From NCBI GenBank assembly GCA_033239125.1, contig BSWB01000001.1, forward strand, positions 117,670,916 through 117,734,915: a stretch of DNA of 64,000 nt. Direction: 5' to 3'. Shown here piece after piece: positions 22,228 through 35,234 of this stretch. The position numbers were made by a program, and so were the translations under genes. Each line of letters opens with the position of its first letter. The first letter of the stretch is position 1. The stretch comes from Fagopyrum homotropicum. Its lineage: Eukaryota > Streptophyta > Magnoliopsida > Caryophyllales > Polygonaceae. The notes under the pieces are model-generated. The model made no database searches, had not been told where the DNA came from, and saw only the letters and a list, made by a program, of their open reading frames with translations.

Positions 22228-23051
22228 TTGTCAAAAAGTATTTGGGATGAAGTTGATATCACGGATAATTACATCTTTAATAGATGCTTAATTTGCCCTA
22301 TTATGAAAAAGATTCATTATAAACTCGTCAAGGGTCACAAACCTAATATTTCCTATTTTAAACGCTTTGGATGTCCTTGCTTTGTTCATAATAATGACAA
22401 AGACAACCTTGGTAATTTTTATGCACATAGTGGCAAAGCTATCTTCATTGGATATGCTTCAAACAACAAAGCTCATCGTGTTTATAATAAACGTACCAAA
22501 ATCGTTGAGGAAAGCATTCATGTTATATTTGATGAAAGTTTTGCAGATCTTAATTTCAATCAACATGGAGATCACAACTCGGATGGAGAAGAAGATCCTA
22601 AAGCTCAGGAAATGAATATGCAAGAAAAGATTCAAGATACTGCAGAACAATCTCAAGACCTTAAAACACATCTTCAAAACCTTGAAATAGCAAACTGCGA
22701 TGTCAAAAGTCAGTTTCAAAGCATTGAAACTCAACTTCAAGGTCTTGATATAGGATCTAAATGTAATACTCCAGCGGTACCTGAATCTAGTCGATCAAAT
22801 GAACCCCAATCTTCAGGATCTGCTCCATCTTACAAAATGAGAAAGTTTCAGCATTCTTCATACCATCCACTAGAGAATGTGATCTCGGATCCAAACGCAG
22901 GAGTTCAAACCCGATCTATGGTTAACAACTTATGTGCTTTCTCGGCATTCGTATCTCTTATTGAGCCCAAGAACTATGTTCAAGCTCTTAAAGAACCCGA
23001 TTGAATCATGGCTATGCAACATGAACTAAATGAGTTCGAGAGAAACAAAGT
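22228..23051 (+). pseudogene. Copia integrase C-terminus and linker to RT
   Basis: Shows the copia pattern after the integrase core: FNRCLICPIMKKIHYKLVKG, then FKRFGCPCFVHNNDKDNLG, AIFIGYASNNKAHRVYNKRT and VEESIHVIFDES. A Gln-rich linker with repeated QxLxxLE units and a Ser/Pro-rich segment (VPESSRSNEPQSSGSAPSYK) follow, then EPKNYVQALKEPD. A TGA at 23002-23004 replaces the Trp that normally follows (KEPDWIxAM). The reading continues as MAMQHELNEFERNKVWTL before a frameshift near 23055. Confidence 0.8.
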
Positions 23052-24480
23052 TTGGACCCTCATGTCTATAGACCTAAGCTACAATCCGTCATTGGCACAA
23101 ATTGGGTATTTCGAAACAAGTTCTATGAAAATGGGAAGGTTGTTGGATACAAAGCAGGACTTGTAGCTCAAGGCTATAACCAAGAAGAAGATATTGCTTA
23201 TGAGGAGACTTTTGCTCCGGTTTCCAAGTTATAAGCCATATGTATGCTACTTGCTTTTGCATCCTTCACGAACATAAAGCTATTTCAAATGGATGTTAAA
23301 TGTGCTTTTCTAAAAGGATTCTTAGAAGAAGAAGTCTACGTTGCTCAACCTCCTGTATTATAAATGATGAATTTTCGCATCATGTTTTAAATTGGACAAG
23401 GCTCTTTATGGTCTTAAGCAAGCTCCTCGAGCTTGGTATGAAAGACTGTCCAAGTATCTCCTTGAAAACAATTTCAAAAGAGGTTTGATTGACAAAACTT
23501 TATTTATGAAAACCAGAAGCAATAATATTTTAGTAGTGCAAATCTATGTTGATGATAATTTATTTGGTGCTACTAACGATTCTCTATGCAAGGAATTTTT
23601 CAGATATTATGTGTAGGGAATTCTAGATGAGGTTAATGGGAGAGTTAAATTTCTTTCTTGGATTCAAGTCACTCAAGAAAAGAAAGGAATTTTCCTTAAT
23701 CAAAGCAAGTATACAAAGGACTTGCTTAAGAAATATAAAATGAATAAATCCAAAGTAGCAAAACTCCTATGATTCCACACTTTCACTTGATCAAGACAAG
23801 GATGGCAAAAGTGTTGTTCAAAAGGGAGTATCGAAGTATGATCGATTCTTTGTTATATCTAACCACTAGTCGACCTCACATTATGTTTAGTGTGCGCATA
23901 TGTGCAAGATTTCAAGTTGATCCTAAAGAGTCACACTTGATAGTTGTGAAAAGGATATTTCGGTATCTCAATGAAACTAAGGATTTAGGGTTATGGTATC
24001 CATGTCAAACCTCGTATCAACTCGTTGGCTGTTCAGATGCCGACTTTATAGGCTATAAGGTTGATAGAAAGAGTACTTCTGGATGTATCCAATTCTTTAG
24101 GTCACCCCTAATTAGTTGGCACTCCAAGAAGCAAAATTTTGTCGCCCTATCCACAGCTGAAGCCGAATATATACCTGCGGGAACATGTTGTGCTCAAATT
24201 CTATGGATAGCTCAGCAACTTTGTGGTAATGGCTTTGATCTCAAAGGTATACCTATTTAATGTGATAATACTAGTGCTATTTCGATTACTAAAAATCATG
24301 TGCAACATTCCAGAACAAAGCATATCGAGGTAAGGCATCACTTCATACGTGATCATGCTGATGTTTCTATATCTTTTATATCGACTAACTTGCAGTTTGC
24401 AGATATATTTACTAAGTCTCTACCTGAAGATTGATTTAATTTTATTATATAAGAGCTTGGTATGTTGAACAAGGAAGCAT
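23052..24480 (+). pseudogene. Copia reverse transcriptase and RNase H
   Basis: Polymerase of the copia element. Pieces in order: GTNWVFRNKFYENGKVVGYK and YEETFAPVSKL (23090-23230); FQMDVKCAFLKGFLEEEVYV after a stop at 23232-23234; ALYGLKQAPRAWYERLSKYL (23395-23460); catalytic YVDD within VQIYVDDNLFGATNDSLC (23540-23590); RNase H with GCSDADFIGYKVDRKSTSGC (24030-24090), FVALSTAEAEYIPAG, and, after a stop at 24258-24260, CDNTSAISITKNHVQHSRTK and FADIFTKSLPED. YVDD and the RNase H Asp and Glu residues are kept, but at least four stops or frameshifts break the frame. Confidence 0.85.
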
Positions 24481-24911
24481 TAATTTAGAGGGAGTAAATC
24501 GTATTATTTCCTCCTTATAATGTAGCCCACATTTCCATTTCAAGGCCTTGAAATGCAATTCAAGGGTCTTAAAATGGAATTCAAGGGCTATATTGAATAT
24601 CACACATCTATTTAATGGTTTATATCTTTATAGATCTTTTATCATTAGATTATTTTAAACAATGATTTTTAAAATAATTTCAAAAGATTTTGTTTTCAAA
24701 TTCAAAGATTTTTGCAATGTGATTATGATTTAATGGGAAAACATGAAAATCAAGATCGGTTTTCAAGGTCTTGATTTGATTTGACTTCCTTCTTTTAAAT
24801 ACCACTCTCCTCCCTTCTTTATTTCTTTCCTTCTATAAACGTTCTTGCATACCCACGAACTTTACTCTTTCATCTTCCAAACCCCCGGCAGTCGCTCCCA
24901 CAAAAACATTC
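24481..24911. other. Spacer between copia pol and the extra ORF
   Basis: AT-rich, non-coding. It contains the perfect 20-bp palindrome CATTTCAAGGCCTTGAAATG at 24536-24555, followed by looser repeats of AATTCAAGGG. Confidence 0.6.
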
Positions 24912-26190
24912 ATGGCTCCCAAAAAGAGGAACTCAAACCCTATTGCTTCGAATCCAAGAGCATCCACCACCCATATATCTCCTATTTCAGAAGAACAACA
25001 GTTTCGAGAGGACATTGAGATTTCACCCCACACCGGTCTTCCAACCTTATGCTTCATCTACTTCAAAGCTACCGGAACATGGCTAGATGGCTTTCATAAT
25101 CGCCCTTTGTGTATGTGCGATCTGGTGGACATCGAACTTTTGGAAATGCTTAAGCTCCCCTATATCTCCATGCTCAAAAGTTGCTCCATCTCGAAGGTGC
25201 TCAACCCAGGAGAGACAACATTCACCAGACTCACGAAGCTGTTTTATGTCAACCTCATCGCAAAACGGGAAAAGGGAACCCTCACCCTTGAAATTAAAAT
25301 TAAAGGTACTCCAATCTCTCTCACTTCCACTATTTTGTGTGGGAATTCAGGGCTACCTATAGATCTTTACTTCAAATGCCGATCCCGGTCTGAAAGTGTT
25401 CGATTTGCCAAGGAGCAATTTCTGATTCCTAACTCCACATCCCGCCAACTTACTCACACCTCCCTAACCCTAGATGCCAAAATAATTTTTACTATTCTGG
25501 TTAGCCGTGTTATACCTCAAGCAAACATGAGATAATTGTTGAGGATCAGTCTTTGGAACTTGTTAGACGTGTTATTCCTCAACCTAACCTGATCCTAAAC
25601 CACATGGTTCACACCACAAACTCCACCCGAGCCATTCCGTTACCCTAAGGGAACCTTCTTCCTAAGAGTTTTGCTCACTTTTTAATTGACACATCCACTG
25701 AGGATCAATAACTCTCAACTGGAAAGATTGATGATCAGTGCTTGGAAAGATTAGACGTTGAGAAGACTCTTTTTGGAGTTTGGATCTTTAAAGGAAAGGA
25801 TGTTGCAGTAACCCCCTTCTCCACATCTCCCTAAGCTTCCTGTGTCTCGAAAACCAGGCTAGAAGGGTTTGAGATGGAATTAAGTTCTCTCAATTGAGAA
25901 ATGTCTGACTTAAAGCTAGACACAATGCAAAGAATGGATGCTATTCATGAGGTCATGTCTATCATGCATGCAAAGATCAATAAGATGTATCTCACGATTG
26001 AGGAAAAATTTATTCTTTATCCTACGCATGTTGCGCCGACCGTTCTCACGATTGAAGAATATGGCGTAGTCAAGGAGCGTCGTCTTCTAGAGAAGAAATG
26101 AACATTGGAGGCGAAAATTTATGACATGAGCAACAAAAATGCTCAATCTAGTTGGCAAAGGCAATACAATGAGGATCACAAGGAGTAGCA
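24912..26190 (+). pseudogene. Envelope-position ORF of the SIRE-like element
   Basis: The open part (24912-25535, 207 aa) starts MAPKKRNSNPIASNPRASTT and contains LTKLFYVNLIAKREKGTLTL followed by EIKIKGTPISLTSTIL. This resembles the plant-transposon domain found in ORFs after pol in SIRE-like and some gypsy elements (typical core: REFYANL, then RGK and a hydrophobic stretch). A stop at 25533-25535 and frameshifts follow. A second open piece (25901-26101) is a helical coiled-coil-like segment (LKLDTMQRMDAIHEVMSIMH). I see no clear signal peptide or membrane segment in the remaining part, so an envelope role cannot be shown. Function unknown. Confidence 0.55.
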
Positions 26191-26468
26191 ATTTCAAAGT
26201 CTTGATTTCAAGGCCTTGAAAACCGTTTGTTGGACTTTGCTTTTTAAAACTGTTTTATTTTTGGAAATACTTTATGTTGGTTTGTAATAACTTTTTAACT
26301 CCCGTGCTTTAAGTATTTTTCTCCCTTATTGAAAGACAAAAGGGGAGAAATTATATGCGTGATCCGATTCGATATATCTGCATTGCATTCCGCACTTTAT
26401 ATTTCGATATTATTGCATATGTATCATTAACATTGAATGCTGGTACGATATTTGTTTTGTCTTCCTTC

Positions 26469-26482
26469 AAGGGGGAGACTAA
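26469..26482 (+). promoter_or_regulatory. Polypurine tract of the SIRE-like element
   Basis: CAAGGGGGAGACT, the typical copia plus-strand primer, preceded at 26337 by a second purine run (ACAAAAGGGGAGAAA). The LTR should begin shortly after. Confidence 0.6.
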
Positions 26483-26484
26483 TA

Positions 26485-27930
26485 ACTCCACCTTGATTAT
26501 ATAATTGTGTATGTGATGATGGAATACTTAACATTATGAGCGGTTTGTAATCTAACAAATATCGATTGTATTTCTAGATTTCATGGTTTTGTTTTGTGTT
26601 TGTTAATTGTGTGCATGCCTTGAAAAGCATTTCAAAGGACGAACGCATGCCTTGAAACACGTTACATGGGACAAGCATAGAGACATTGAAAAGCAGTTCA
26701 AGGGTTCAACACGGAGGCCTTGAATAACATTTCAAAGGATAAAAGCCGAAGCCTTGAAAAGCGATACATGGGAAACATCGGCTGGAAGCTTTTCAAAATC
26801 AAGATTCAAACTCAACTACCATATCTACCAAGGATCAAGAGAAGATCTTTAAACAAGATATCAAAAGAATATCTCGGCCAGCTCAACAAAGAAGATCTCC
26901 AACACATCTTGAAGATCTTGTAAAGATCTTAACTGACACAAGATTGAAAGATCTCCTCCAAGGGATTTCACACAAAGATCTCATATCCAAGGAAAATCTC
27001 CAACGGTCCTCAAAGTGAGATATCTTCAAACAAAGATCCTCAACAATTTAGAAGATCTCGGAGCTTGAAACAAGGACTTCAACGACAAGATCTTCAACGG
27101 CTCTTTCAAGAGAAGATCTGGAAGAAGAAGACTCTCAACGGGTGTCAAGGAGATGAAGAAGATCTTACAATGGCTACTTCTTCTCAGCCAAACACCGTTT
27201 TCCATGGAGATAGAAGAACATCACAACGGCCTATTTCACAAAATCTAAAAGACATCTCCATCGAAAACTATAAATGAAGATGGCGATTGAAGAGAACAAC
27301 AACAAGCTTACACGGAACCATTTAAGTCTTCGAGCGATCAAATGCATCTTCATTTCATTCCAAAAGTTCTTCCTCTTTATTTACAAAAGCTTACATCCCT
27401 AGAGAAAGAAAAACACTAGAGCTTCATTGGAATATTTAGAGAGTGTTATACTCGAGTGTGTGTTACTCTGTAAAGTGACTAGGCTATTATTGCTAGGTTA
27501 AGAGTTGGAACTAGATCGTAGCATTGGCTACTGTGAGAGAAGGAGATTTCTTCTAGGTTGTATCTAGGACTCTTTGAACCTGATAATAGATGGTTAGATC
27601 CTATGGGTCAAGAAACCCTAGGACGGAGGCGTAGGCTGTTAGAGCTGAACTTCATAAACATACCACCGTGTCGATCTTTTTCTTCCGCACTATATCTTGC
27701 TTAATTGTGACTAACATCGTTTTGCAGGTTTTTGGAGTCAAGGCCTTGAAATGACTTTCAAAGCCCTTGAAAACCAGTTGTGTCACAAAGATCATTGATC
27801 GACATCAAGGCCTTGAAATAAGTTTCAAATCCTTGAGATAGGTTTTTGCGAAAAGTTCCCATACTCTATTCAACCCCCCTTCTAGAGTATTTATATCCTT
27901 TATATTCACCTATACGGTTCTTCAGAACTA
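26485..27930 (+). repeat. Probable 3' LTR of the SIRE-like element
   Basis: Follows the polypurine tract and ends with TATTCAACCCCCCTTCTAGA (27871-27890), which resembles the 3' part of SIRE-type LTRs. There is no second copy in the window, so the ends are approximate. It is full of CCTTGAAA/TTTCAAGG half-sites (26617-26760, 27735-27830). ORFs at 26720 and 27065 fall inside it and have no recognisable domain. Confidence 0.5.
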
Positions 27931-27933
27931 AAA

Positions 27934-28158
27934 GAAAATATTCTAGGGTCGATTATAGGGAATGTGGTGAAACCAAATAGTAAAAGCAATCTAGATAGAG
28001 AATTTGCAAATATCGATGACTGAGTAGAACAAAAGCAATGATATGAAAATATGTAATGATTGGGAAAGCGCAGATTCTAGAGATCAAGGATATCCAATTG
28101 TGATTTTCGATTCAAGACTTCTAAAGATCTATGAATAGAGCTGGGATCGCAAAGGAAA
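27934..28158 (-). repeat. 3' LTR of element C, outer fragment
   Basis: Matches 40682-40908 of the other C LTR (ATTCTAGGGTCGAT..., GATTCTAGAGATCAAGG). Its first ~115 bp are missing at the boundary with the copia element. Ends with GGAAA (28154-28158), the target duplication of element D. Confidence 0.75.
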
Positions 28159-31100
28159 TGTAACACCCCAAATTCTCAGAACTCGGGGAGCTACTGGTTA
28201 GGACCTCACAACGGGTCCCAACTTTAGTTTGACAACAACTTTACTAGGATCTCACAACAAGGCACAAATGTATTTAAACAATTTGAAAACATTAAATTTA
28301 TTTGTATAAATGTACAACATATGACAGCCTTACAGAAAAATAATATATCAAGAACGTGCATGCCAAAATGAAGACTCCCCCGTCCCCATCTAATGAGTAC
28401 GCGGATCCGGCTGACAATCCTTCCCAGATCTCTCTACAACTGTCTATCTCTATAAAATCTACAACACGGATAAACCGTTAGCTAACAATCCAAATATAAG
28501 TAGAATAAGAATAGCACAAACACAAGCAAGGCAAAATAAAACAATCATCACGCTGACACACAAACCGGTTATTATCTGATAGCTTAGGTGATTCACTTTA
28601 TTCCGTTTTTAAAGTTGTGACACGAGAAGTCTAAGATTTCTCGCCTCCGTTCCTTATCCAACGGGTGATGGTTTGGCACACCTCCGCCGGTAGCGTCCCC
28701 GCAAACCAAGTATGGACTAGCCCCTAAAGAAACCCCAGTCGCCCTCAGGCTTACTAGGCAGAATGCCACCGCCCGTTAGTCTTAGGCTAAAATATAGGTC
28801 GGTAATACGTAAAGAATAATTATACTTCGACACATATAAGTCAAACACCACTTTCATCATTCACACCAATATCTTGAAGTTAGCTAAGTAAGCCCAAAGG
28901 ACTTACGTGTATAAAATCATAATTCTCGTTATCTAAACTCTGTCCGCAACCAAAGGAACTCAACCGCCTGCTATAAAAGGCAAGTGGATCAATAAGGTAT
29001 CCCACTTTCTTAGAAGTCTTTAACTTCTAAGATAGTCAAATCTATCATCAGACAAATTACCGAAAGATAGCCCCATAAAGGTAAATGACTATTTCACCCC
29101 TGGCCTCAAAACCCTAGAAATTTTCTAGAACATTTCCAAAACTTCCTATGAAACCCACAACCATGATCCCAAAACTCACAAGGAAGATTAGCTAAATTGG
29201 AACGTTTTTCCAACTTTTAACATTCATGAAAAAATCTCTAGGATCGTACTTTGACCCAACTTAAGATACTCCTACAAAAATCTAAAACAAATCCCAAATA
29301 AAATATGTAACCTTTCTATGCAATGTACCCTACTCATTAAAAGAAATAAACTTAGAAAGGATCAATAACTAATCCTACAGAAAAATCTAAAGTTGACACT
29401 AAGGTACAAAATTCACCATACTTAGCGAAAATAGCGCCATCCTTACACTGAACTACATCCCTACTTAGGGAACTTTTAACTCTAAATCCGACTGTTGGAT
29501 CATTTTCAAATTTTAATAGATCAAACTACAAATATCCATCTACAACATATTAAAAATTCTACGGGATGATTAATCTAAGATATCGAAAAACTTCCTCAAA
29601 GACAACAACTCACAACAAAATTCTGAAAATAAAAGGAGTGTAGGAAGTCATGATTTCGATTCTCACTGCTAACAATCTCTATTATTAAAATATGCCCAAG
29701 GGAACCAAGTTCAATTTTCCTGGACAGCAAACTGAATTAATGTCCTTCTTCAACATCCTAAGATCTACCTAATTGCAAGACTCTCTTTCAAATACAATCT
29801 ACAACCCAAAAGATTGAACACCTAGCTACCCTAACCTCCTACCAACATAGCTACCACAACAATCCACAAGTACACAAGCATGTAAGGAAGAGAAAACTCA
29901 CAGCATTTCATGTCTGCACAACCGACCGGTGACAATCCAACCCCCATGAAGACATGGTGGTCTAGCTGGATATTGGAATAGCCGTCGATGATTCCGGTCG
30001 AGATCTAGTGATGGAGATCAGTCGCTGCATATGGTTGCAAGTGTTGTGCTTTGGACGTATGTAGATCTGGAGCTACTACTTCATGGAGAAACTCGAAGAC
30101 GAGACGTTGGTTCCGGTTCTTGGTGATTGTTGGGTTGTTGTCTCACAAAACCAGAGTAGATCCGGAATGGTTGTTGGCTGTTATGGCGTGTAGAGTGGAG
30201 CAACTTTGTTGACTCCGATGCCGGCGGCGATGGACGAAGGTAACCTACCCGCTGCTGCGTGACGCTAGGGAGAGTGGAAAGCAAGAGGTAGCTAGGATTG
30301 AATGACAGTAACGGCTGATGGCGAAGGACGGTAAGAGGGTCGGATCGTGTGCGGCTGCTACGGGATTTAGATGTTACATTCTTTGTTATAGAAAGTCGGT
30401 TATCAAGAGACGGAGATGACCGGCCTTGGTTGTGTCAGCGGGCCTCTCTTGTTGATCTGGCGTGAGGCGGGAGCAAGCTTGTGCTGAGGCGAGGCAGGAC
30501 GGCATGGCTGTAGCGAGAAGTCCACGTTAGGAGTGAGAAGGGAGGTTCTCTTGTTGGGCCCGACAACATGGGCTACTAGGAGGGGATGGCATGTAAAGTA
30601 AGGCTCATATTACATGAAGCAGTTGCATGGTTGCACGTATAGAAGGAGAAGAGCTTTTAATTTGTCTTCATGTATAATCTAGGTACATGCATGCAAGGTA
30701 GGAAGCCCATCTAATGTGACAAAATATGTAAGATAATACGTAATTGGTGAGGTGTGAGAAGTAAGGATGTTTGGATAAAAGAGGTGAATAGCCCACACTA
30801 ACATTGACACTACTCTCACATTATATAAAAGATATAATTTTGGTATGTTATGTGTGTAAATATACCCACATAATATGATGAACATGGATTAGAGGGTATG
30901 TAACTATACCCACATGAAATACTAAGAAAAGATTACTTATGATACCTAGAATCACATAAAATTATAAGGAGATGGATTGTATAAAATGTTGGCCACAGGG
31001 TATCACTCGTGGTTTGAAAAAGACGAAAGAAGTCCAAACCAGTTAAATTATGATTTGACTCGAATTAAATCGGAGGTAAAACTTTTCGGGTATTAAGTCA
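28159..31100 (-). repeat. Element D 3' LTR (2942 bp)
   Basis: Plus strand TGTAACACCCC at 28159 to TATTAAGTCA at 31100; on the minus strand it starts after AGAGGGAAC. It includes the hairpin at 28888-28906. It is longer than its partner by one segment, 28780-29340. Confidence 0.85.
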
Positions 31101-34100
31101 GTTCCCTCTAAAAATAAGTTTCGTCCCAAAACTTAAAATAAGGAACAACACTATGGTAGCTTTCTGCAACTAGAATCGGAGTATCTAAATATTCCTCCAA
31201 GGAATCTTCGTCCTATCTTTTCTACTCATGCAATTATCACTCAAATCTCATACACGAGCAACACATGAAATAATAAAACTCAATGATGAAAAAAATCAGT
31301 ATATAGTCAAATAGATTAGACAACTCAAGTTCGAGTACTACTCGTCGGTGTTGGGGTGACGGCTATCTCCACAAAGAACTCTGGATCACTACTTCTAATG
31401 TTATCCTCTTCCTCTTAGGTAGACTAGTTGGCTCCTCATCTAAACCACTAGATCCTCCGCATTGGAATATCCTTAGACCGTAGACGTCTAGTATTACGCT
31501 CTAGGACGGTTATTGGGTACTCTACAAAAGTGTGATCTGCCCCGACTATCAAATCCTCGTGGCTGATAATTTTGTCTCGGGTGCGGGATGTACTCTCTCA
31601 ACTTAGACATGTAGAACACTAGGTGGAAACCCTCCAATATGGTTAGGAGTGCTACTTGATAGATGACTCCTCAATCCGCTTAAAGATATCAACGGTTTCC
31701 TTTCTAAACTCGCTTTCAACTCTCTCGTTGATTTAGATGAAATAACTTGAAATACTTTATTCCATCCGTTGAGTCCACTCACTTTTGACCTTTCGGGAGG
31801 TCCCCACTATAATTTCTGAAACAATGATTTTAGACATGTCCCGGCACTTTACTAAGTGCCTAATGCTCTTTGAAAGACCCCTCACTTGGCATTGTCTCCT
31901 GAATATGACTCAGTTGGACCTTCTCTCTATTAATAAACTATCACTTGCCTTTGGTCAAGCTTTCAACTTTCTATAACCTAAAAAAATCAAGCACCATGTG
32001 GAGATTTTTATATCAATCTATAGTTCCTTAACTTGAAATCCTAGTTGACCAAACATTGAGTCACTCCTGTTATGTGGGTTTTGGCTCACCATGCTTTCAC
32101 TACGCTACTCTGATGAACTTGTTGTCACCCATTAAATCATAATGATATTGTCCATGAGTACGAATGATTTCCATCTCTCACTGTAACTTCCGTTTTATAA
32201 TGGCAAGATCCTCTCAAACCAACCATTAGTCTAAAGATAATTTACAAGATTAACGAGATGGCTCGTACTCTAGCCGTGTATACTGGTTATCCCAAAACCT
32301 CGAGATATTTTGCCCATATCTATCGAACCTATGATCCTGGACCACGTTGGAGTTTCCAAATTTCCGGAGCTTCACAACTGGTCTAGATAACTCCTCGACA
32401 ATATAACTCATTGGTCACGCCTTTTTGGAAGGATTGGAACGTGCTATTTTAGAACTCCATGGAATTCACTTATGTCCCATCAAAATTCGGCTTACTGCTC
32501 GCCATGACTACTCATTGTGGTGATCCTTCCCTAATCCTTTTGACCTCCAACTTAGGAGTACATCATGTTGACCTACAAATCATTACCTTGGTCTATTCAC
32601 CATCTTGACATGGAGTTTTCTATTTTGCTCTAAATTCTTGAGATGCGGTAACAATTCTACATTGAGACAATAATACCCACCACATGATTGTCTCTCGTGT
32701 TTGTCTTATGAACTCTTCTACTAGATGACTCGTCTTATAACATTTTCCCTATCCAAATTGGCTCTAACTGTGAGTTGATCATTACTACTGAATTAGTGTT
32801 GAAACCTCATTTATGTTGTACTCTTGCATAGATTCCGTAAAGACAATCCCATCTCCACACTTTCTTTAAAGTTAGAAAGACTCCCTTTTGATAAGGTATC
32901 CGTCTGGTTTACACTTCATCCATCATAGTTTATTGGTCCAATAGAATGATTATTGGTAAACCTCATCCGTCATCATTTGTATAGGGACATCAGATGTATG
33001 TGATTTCTTCCATAATTTGATCTCTCGACTCCCATCTTATTAGGTCATCCTTATACTCCAGTCGCTTTATCTTCTTTAAATCTTATACCCCGTATGATAG
33101 TTACATCCTTTTGAGTTTCCTCGTATGGTCTACACTGACTACGTTGATTGGGTTTACTACTTTCAAAAAATACCTATTGTATGCGGTCTCATAACTATTC
33201 ATTCGTCTACATTTTACTGATTTATCAGGATTATTTGAATTTGGGGTACCACCATTTCTCAATAAAATCTTATACTCCAGAACTTATCATGTTGGCGCAA
33301 TACAAGATTCGTATAATACCCTTCATTCATTCAACATTACTCTTCTTCACGTCTATTCCAACCTAGATGTAAATTCCATCTACAATAACATTACAACTCG
33401 AAAAGACATCCTACCAAGGTACTAACGTTGAAATCTCCATGGTTGCTCTGTCTCTATAATTTCCAGTTATTTCGTATCACATCTTTAATCATAAAGGCTT
33501 CATGTGTCTTGTTATGACATGATTAAAAACATCTTCTTCTTCTTACTTCCCTAGTTCTCCCTACACAATCCACCCATACTAACAATAATTTGTACCCTCT
33601 TTTTATCCAGTAGGTAAGAAACTACTCACAACCACTTCCTTAAATTCTTAATTAGAGTTACTAGCTTGAACTCAATCCATGTTACGATTAAGGGTACTAG
33701 TACTTGTATCGATTTAACTTCACAGTTGCCGTCGTTGATCTCTTATAAAGATCCTCCATATGTTGATAAAATTCTTCAATAATTCTGCTGTTATTCTTTC
33801 TTTTTATCTTCCAACGGTCACCATGGTCCACTCACACAGGTAAATTCTATGATGTTACTAGTTAGGCGGTAGTTGATCTTCTACTAGATCATAGACTCAC
33901 TTCTCTTCTAACTCTTACGATGTGGATATACTGGGTGAGAAGTTATCCCCTCTAGGTTATCCATTTATACCTCTTTAACTCCTTCCAAAATCTACACTTT
34001 TCTTTCTCTCTAAAAGATCACTTTTCTCGAGTCCAGCTTTATTATCCATATGTCATCTATGGTTTATCAAATCTTCCCTGATAGCTTATAGACACGTTTT

Positions 34101-35234
34101 CGAGAATCCTTTAACCTAAATTTTCCATTCACTTGCAGTTTCTCTTGTATGAACCGTTGGTATCAGTAAATTAAGTCCCGTTTAAGTGAAAGGTCATGGT
34201 GGACACTTGAGTCTACCCAGGTCATTCTCACTCACTCTTCTCCCTTTTTTAGCATTGTTTTGTAACATTGCCTTCATAGAAATCCGTTCTCATCTACAGA
34301 CTTCTACTCTCTCAAATACTTGTGACGTGATTTCTTTCAAAAATTTTCGTATATTTGAAGAAGTCAATCCGTCTCCATGGACCATGGCTATGACATTATA
34401 TATGTATCCTTAAGCTCAATTATTAATGTTTTTCTTTGTACTCCTTTAATCTTGCACATTTGGGTCAACACCCTACCTTCATTATACTCTTATGCCCATG
34501 CTTGCCTATGACGTCGTCCACCTTGGTTGCAATGTCATTTAACCCGTCAAGTGTAGTTGTACTCTTCCCCGCTGGATTTGTATTATGATATTGTACTCTT
34601 AAATGTACGCTGCTTATCAGTCCTTACCTGCATCCTTGAGTTTCATTTCTCGTCTTTATACCAATAAATTCATTGTACGGAGTTCTATCATTTCTATCTG
34701 AGTTTATTTGATATTCTTTCCTATTTGATTGTTCTTGTGGTTAAGATTCATCTTGCAATCTTCACCTTATATCCACTCATTCTTCGAGAGATTGTAGAAA
34801 TTACTAAAGTGTCTGTCAAAGAACATTACTCTACTCCGAGGTCTGAGTTCTCTATCTTCTTATAAAGATACTCCTTAAGATGTACAAACCATTTATCATG
34901 AACGATGATGGCATCATGATAACTCAACAAAAGGATATTTCCTATCCTTTAGGGTACTAAAATGTTGCATATATATAAATATACATATAACCTACATAAA
35001 CGTACAATGCCATAACTCCACATACTATTTCTTATCCCACTAAACTGCAAAGATTCACGGAGAGCGATGGTGGTTCGATGTACTACTATCCCAACAACCC
35101 GACTATGCACCTGATTTTAAAACAAAACTTCACTTTGAAAATTTTACACCCCTTTCGGGTTTTGGTTATTTCTACATTCAGTTTTTCAGAAGGTTCCAAG
35201 TGCCATTGTTGCCAACCTCCCCTTGATACAATGT
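31101..35234 (-). pseudogene. Element D internal region: relic of chromovirus gag-pol
   Basis: Only the 3' end of pol can be read by eye on the minus strand. Around 31620-31590 is FYMSKLREYIP, corresponding to the FHVSKLR motif after integrase. Around 31550-31450 is a chromodomain relic: VEYPITVLERNTRRLRSKDI followed by PMRRI and W. The rest (31800-35000) is AT-rich and full of stops; I cannot place RT or gag in it. Near 35215-35233 the PBS is degenerate (TTGTATCAAGGGGAGG for TGGTATCAGAGCCAGG). ORFs called on the plus strand here (31785, 33148, 34186) are chance. Confidence 0.6.

Larger units (their letters stand above)
22200..27930 (+). mobile_element. Element I: SIRE-like Ty1/copia retrotransposon, 5' truncated
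   Basis: Plus strand: end of integrase, RT, RNase H, an extra ORF in the envelope position, a coiled-coil segment, polypurine tract and a probable 3' LTR. Gag, protease and most of integrase are missing; the left break is at about 22200, next to the LINE end. Sequence features (VNNxxxKDNLG, YVDD with FGATNDSLCKEF, an ORF after pol) fit the SIRE/Maximus lineage. At 27930 it abuts the truncated LTR of element C. Confidence 0.75.

Noticed and set aside
31785..34413. Plus-strand ORFs in element D internal region
   Set aside because: The element reads on the minus strand; these short frames contain no recognisable domain.
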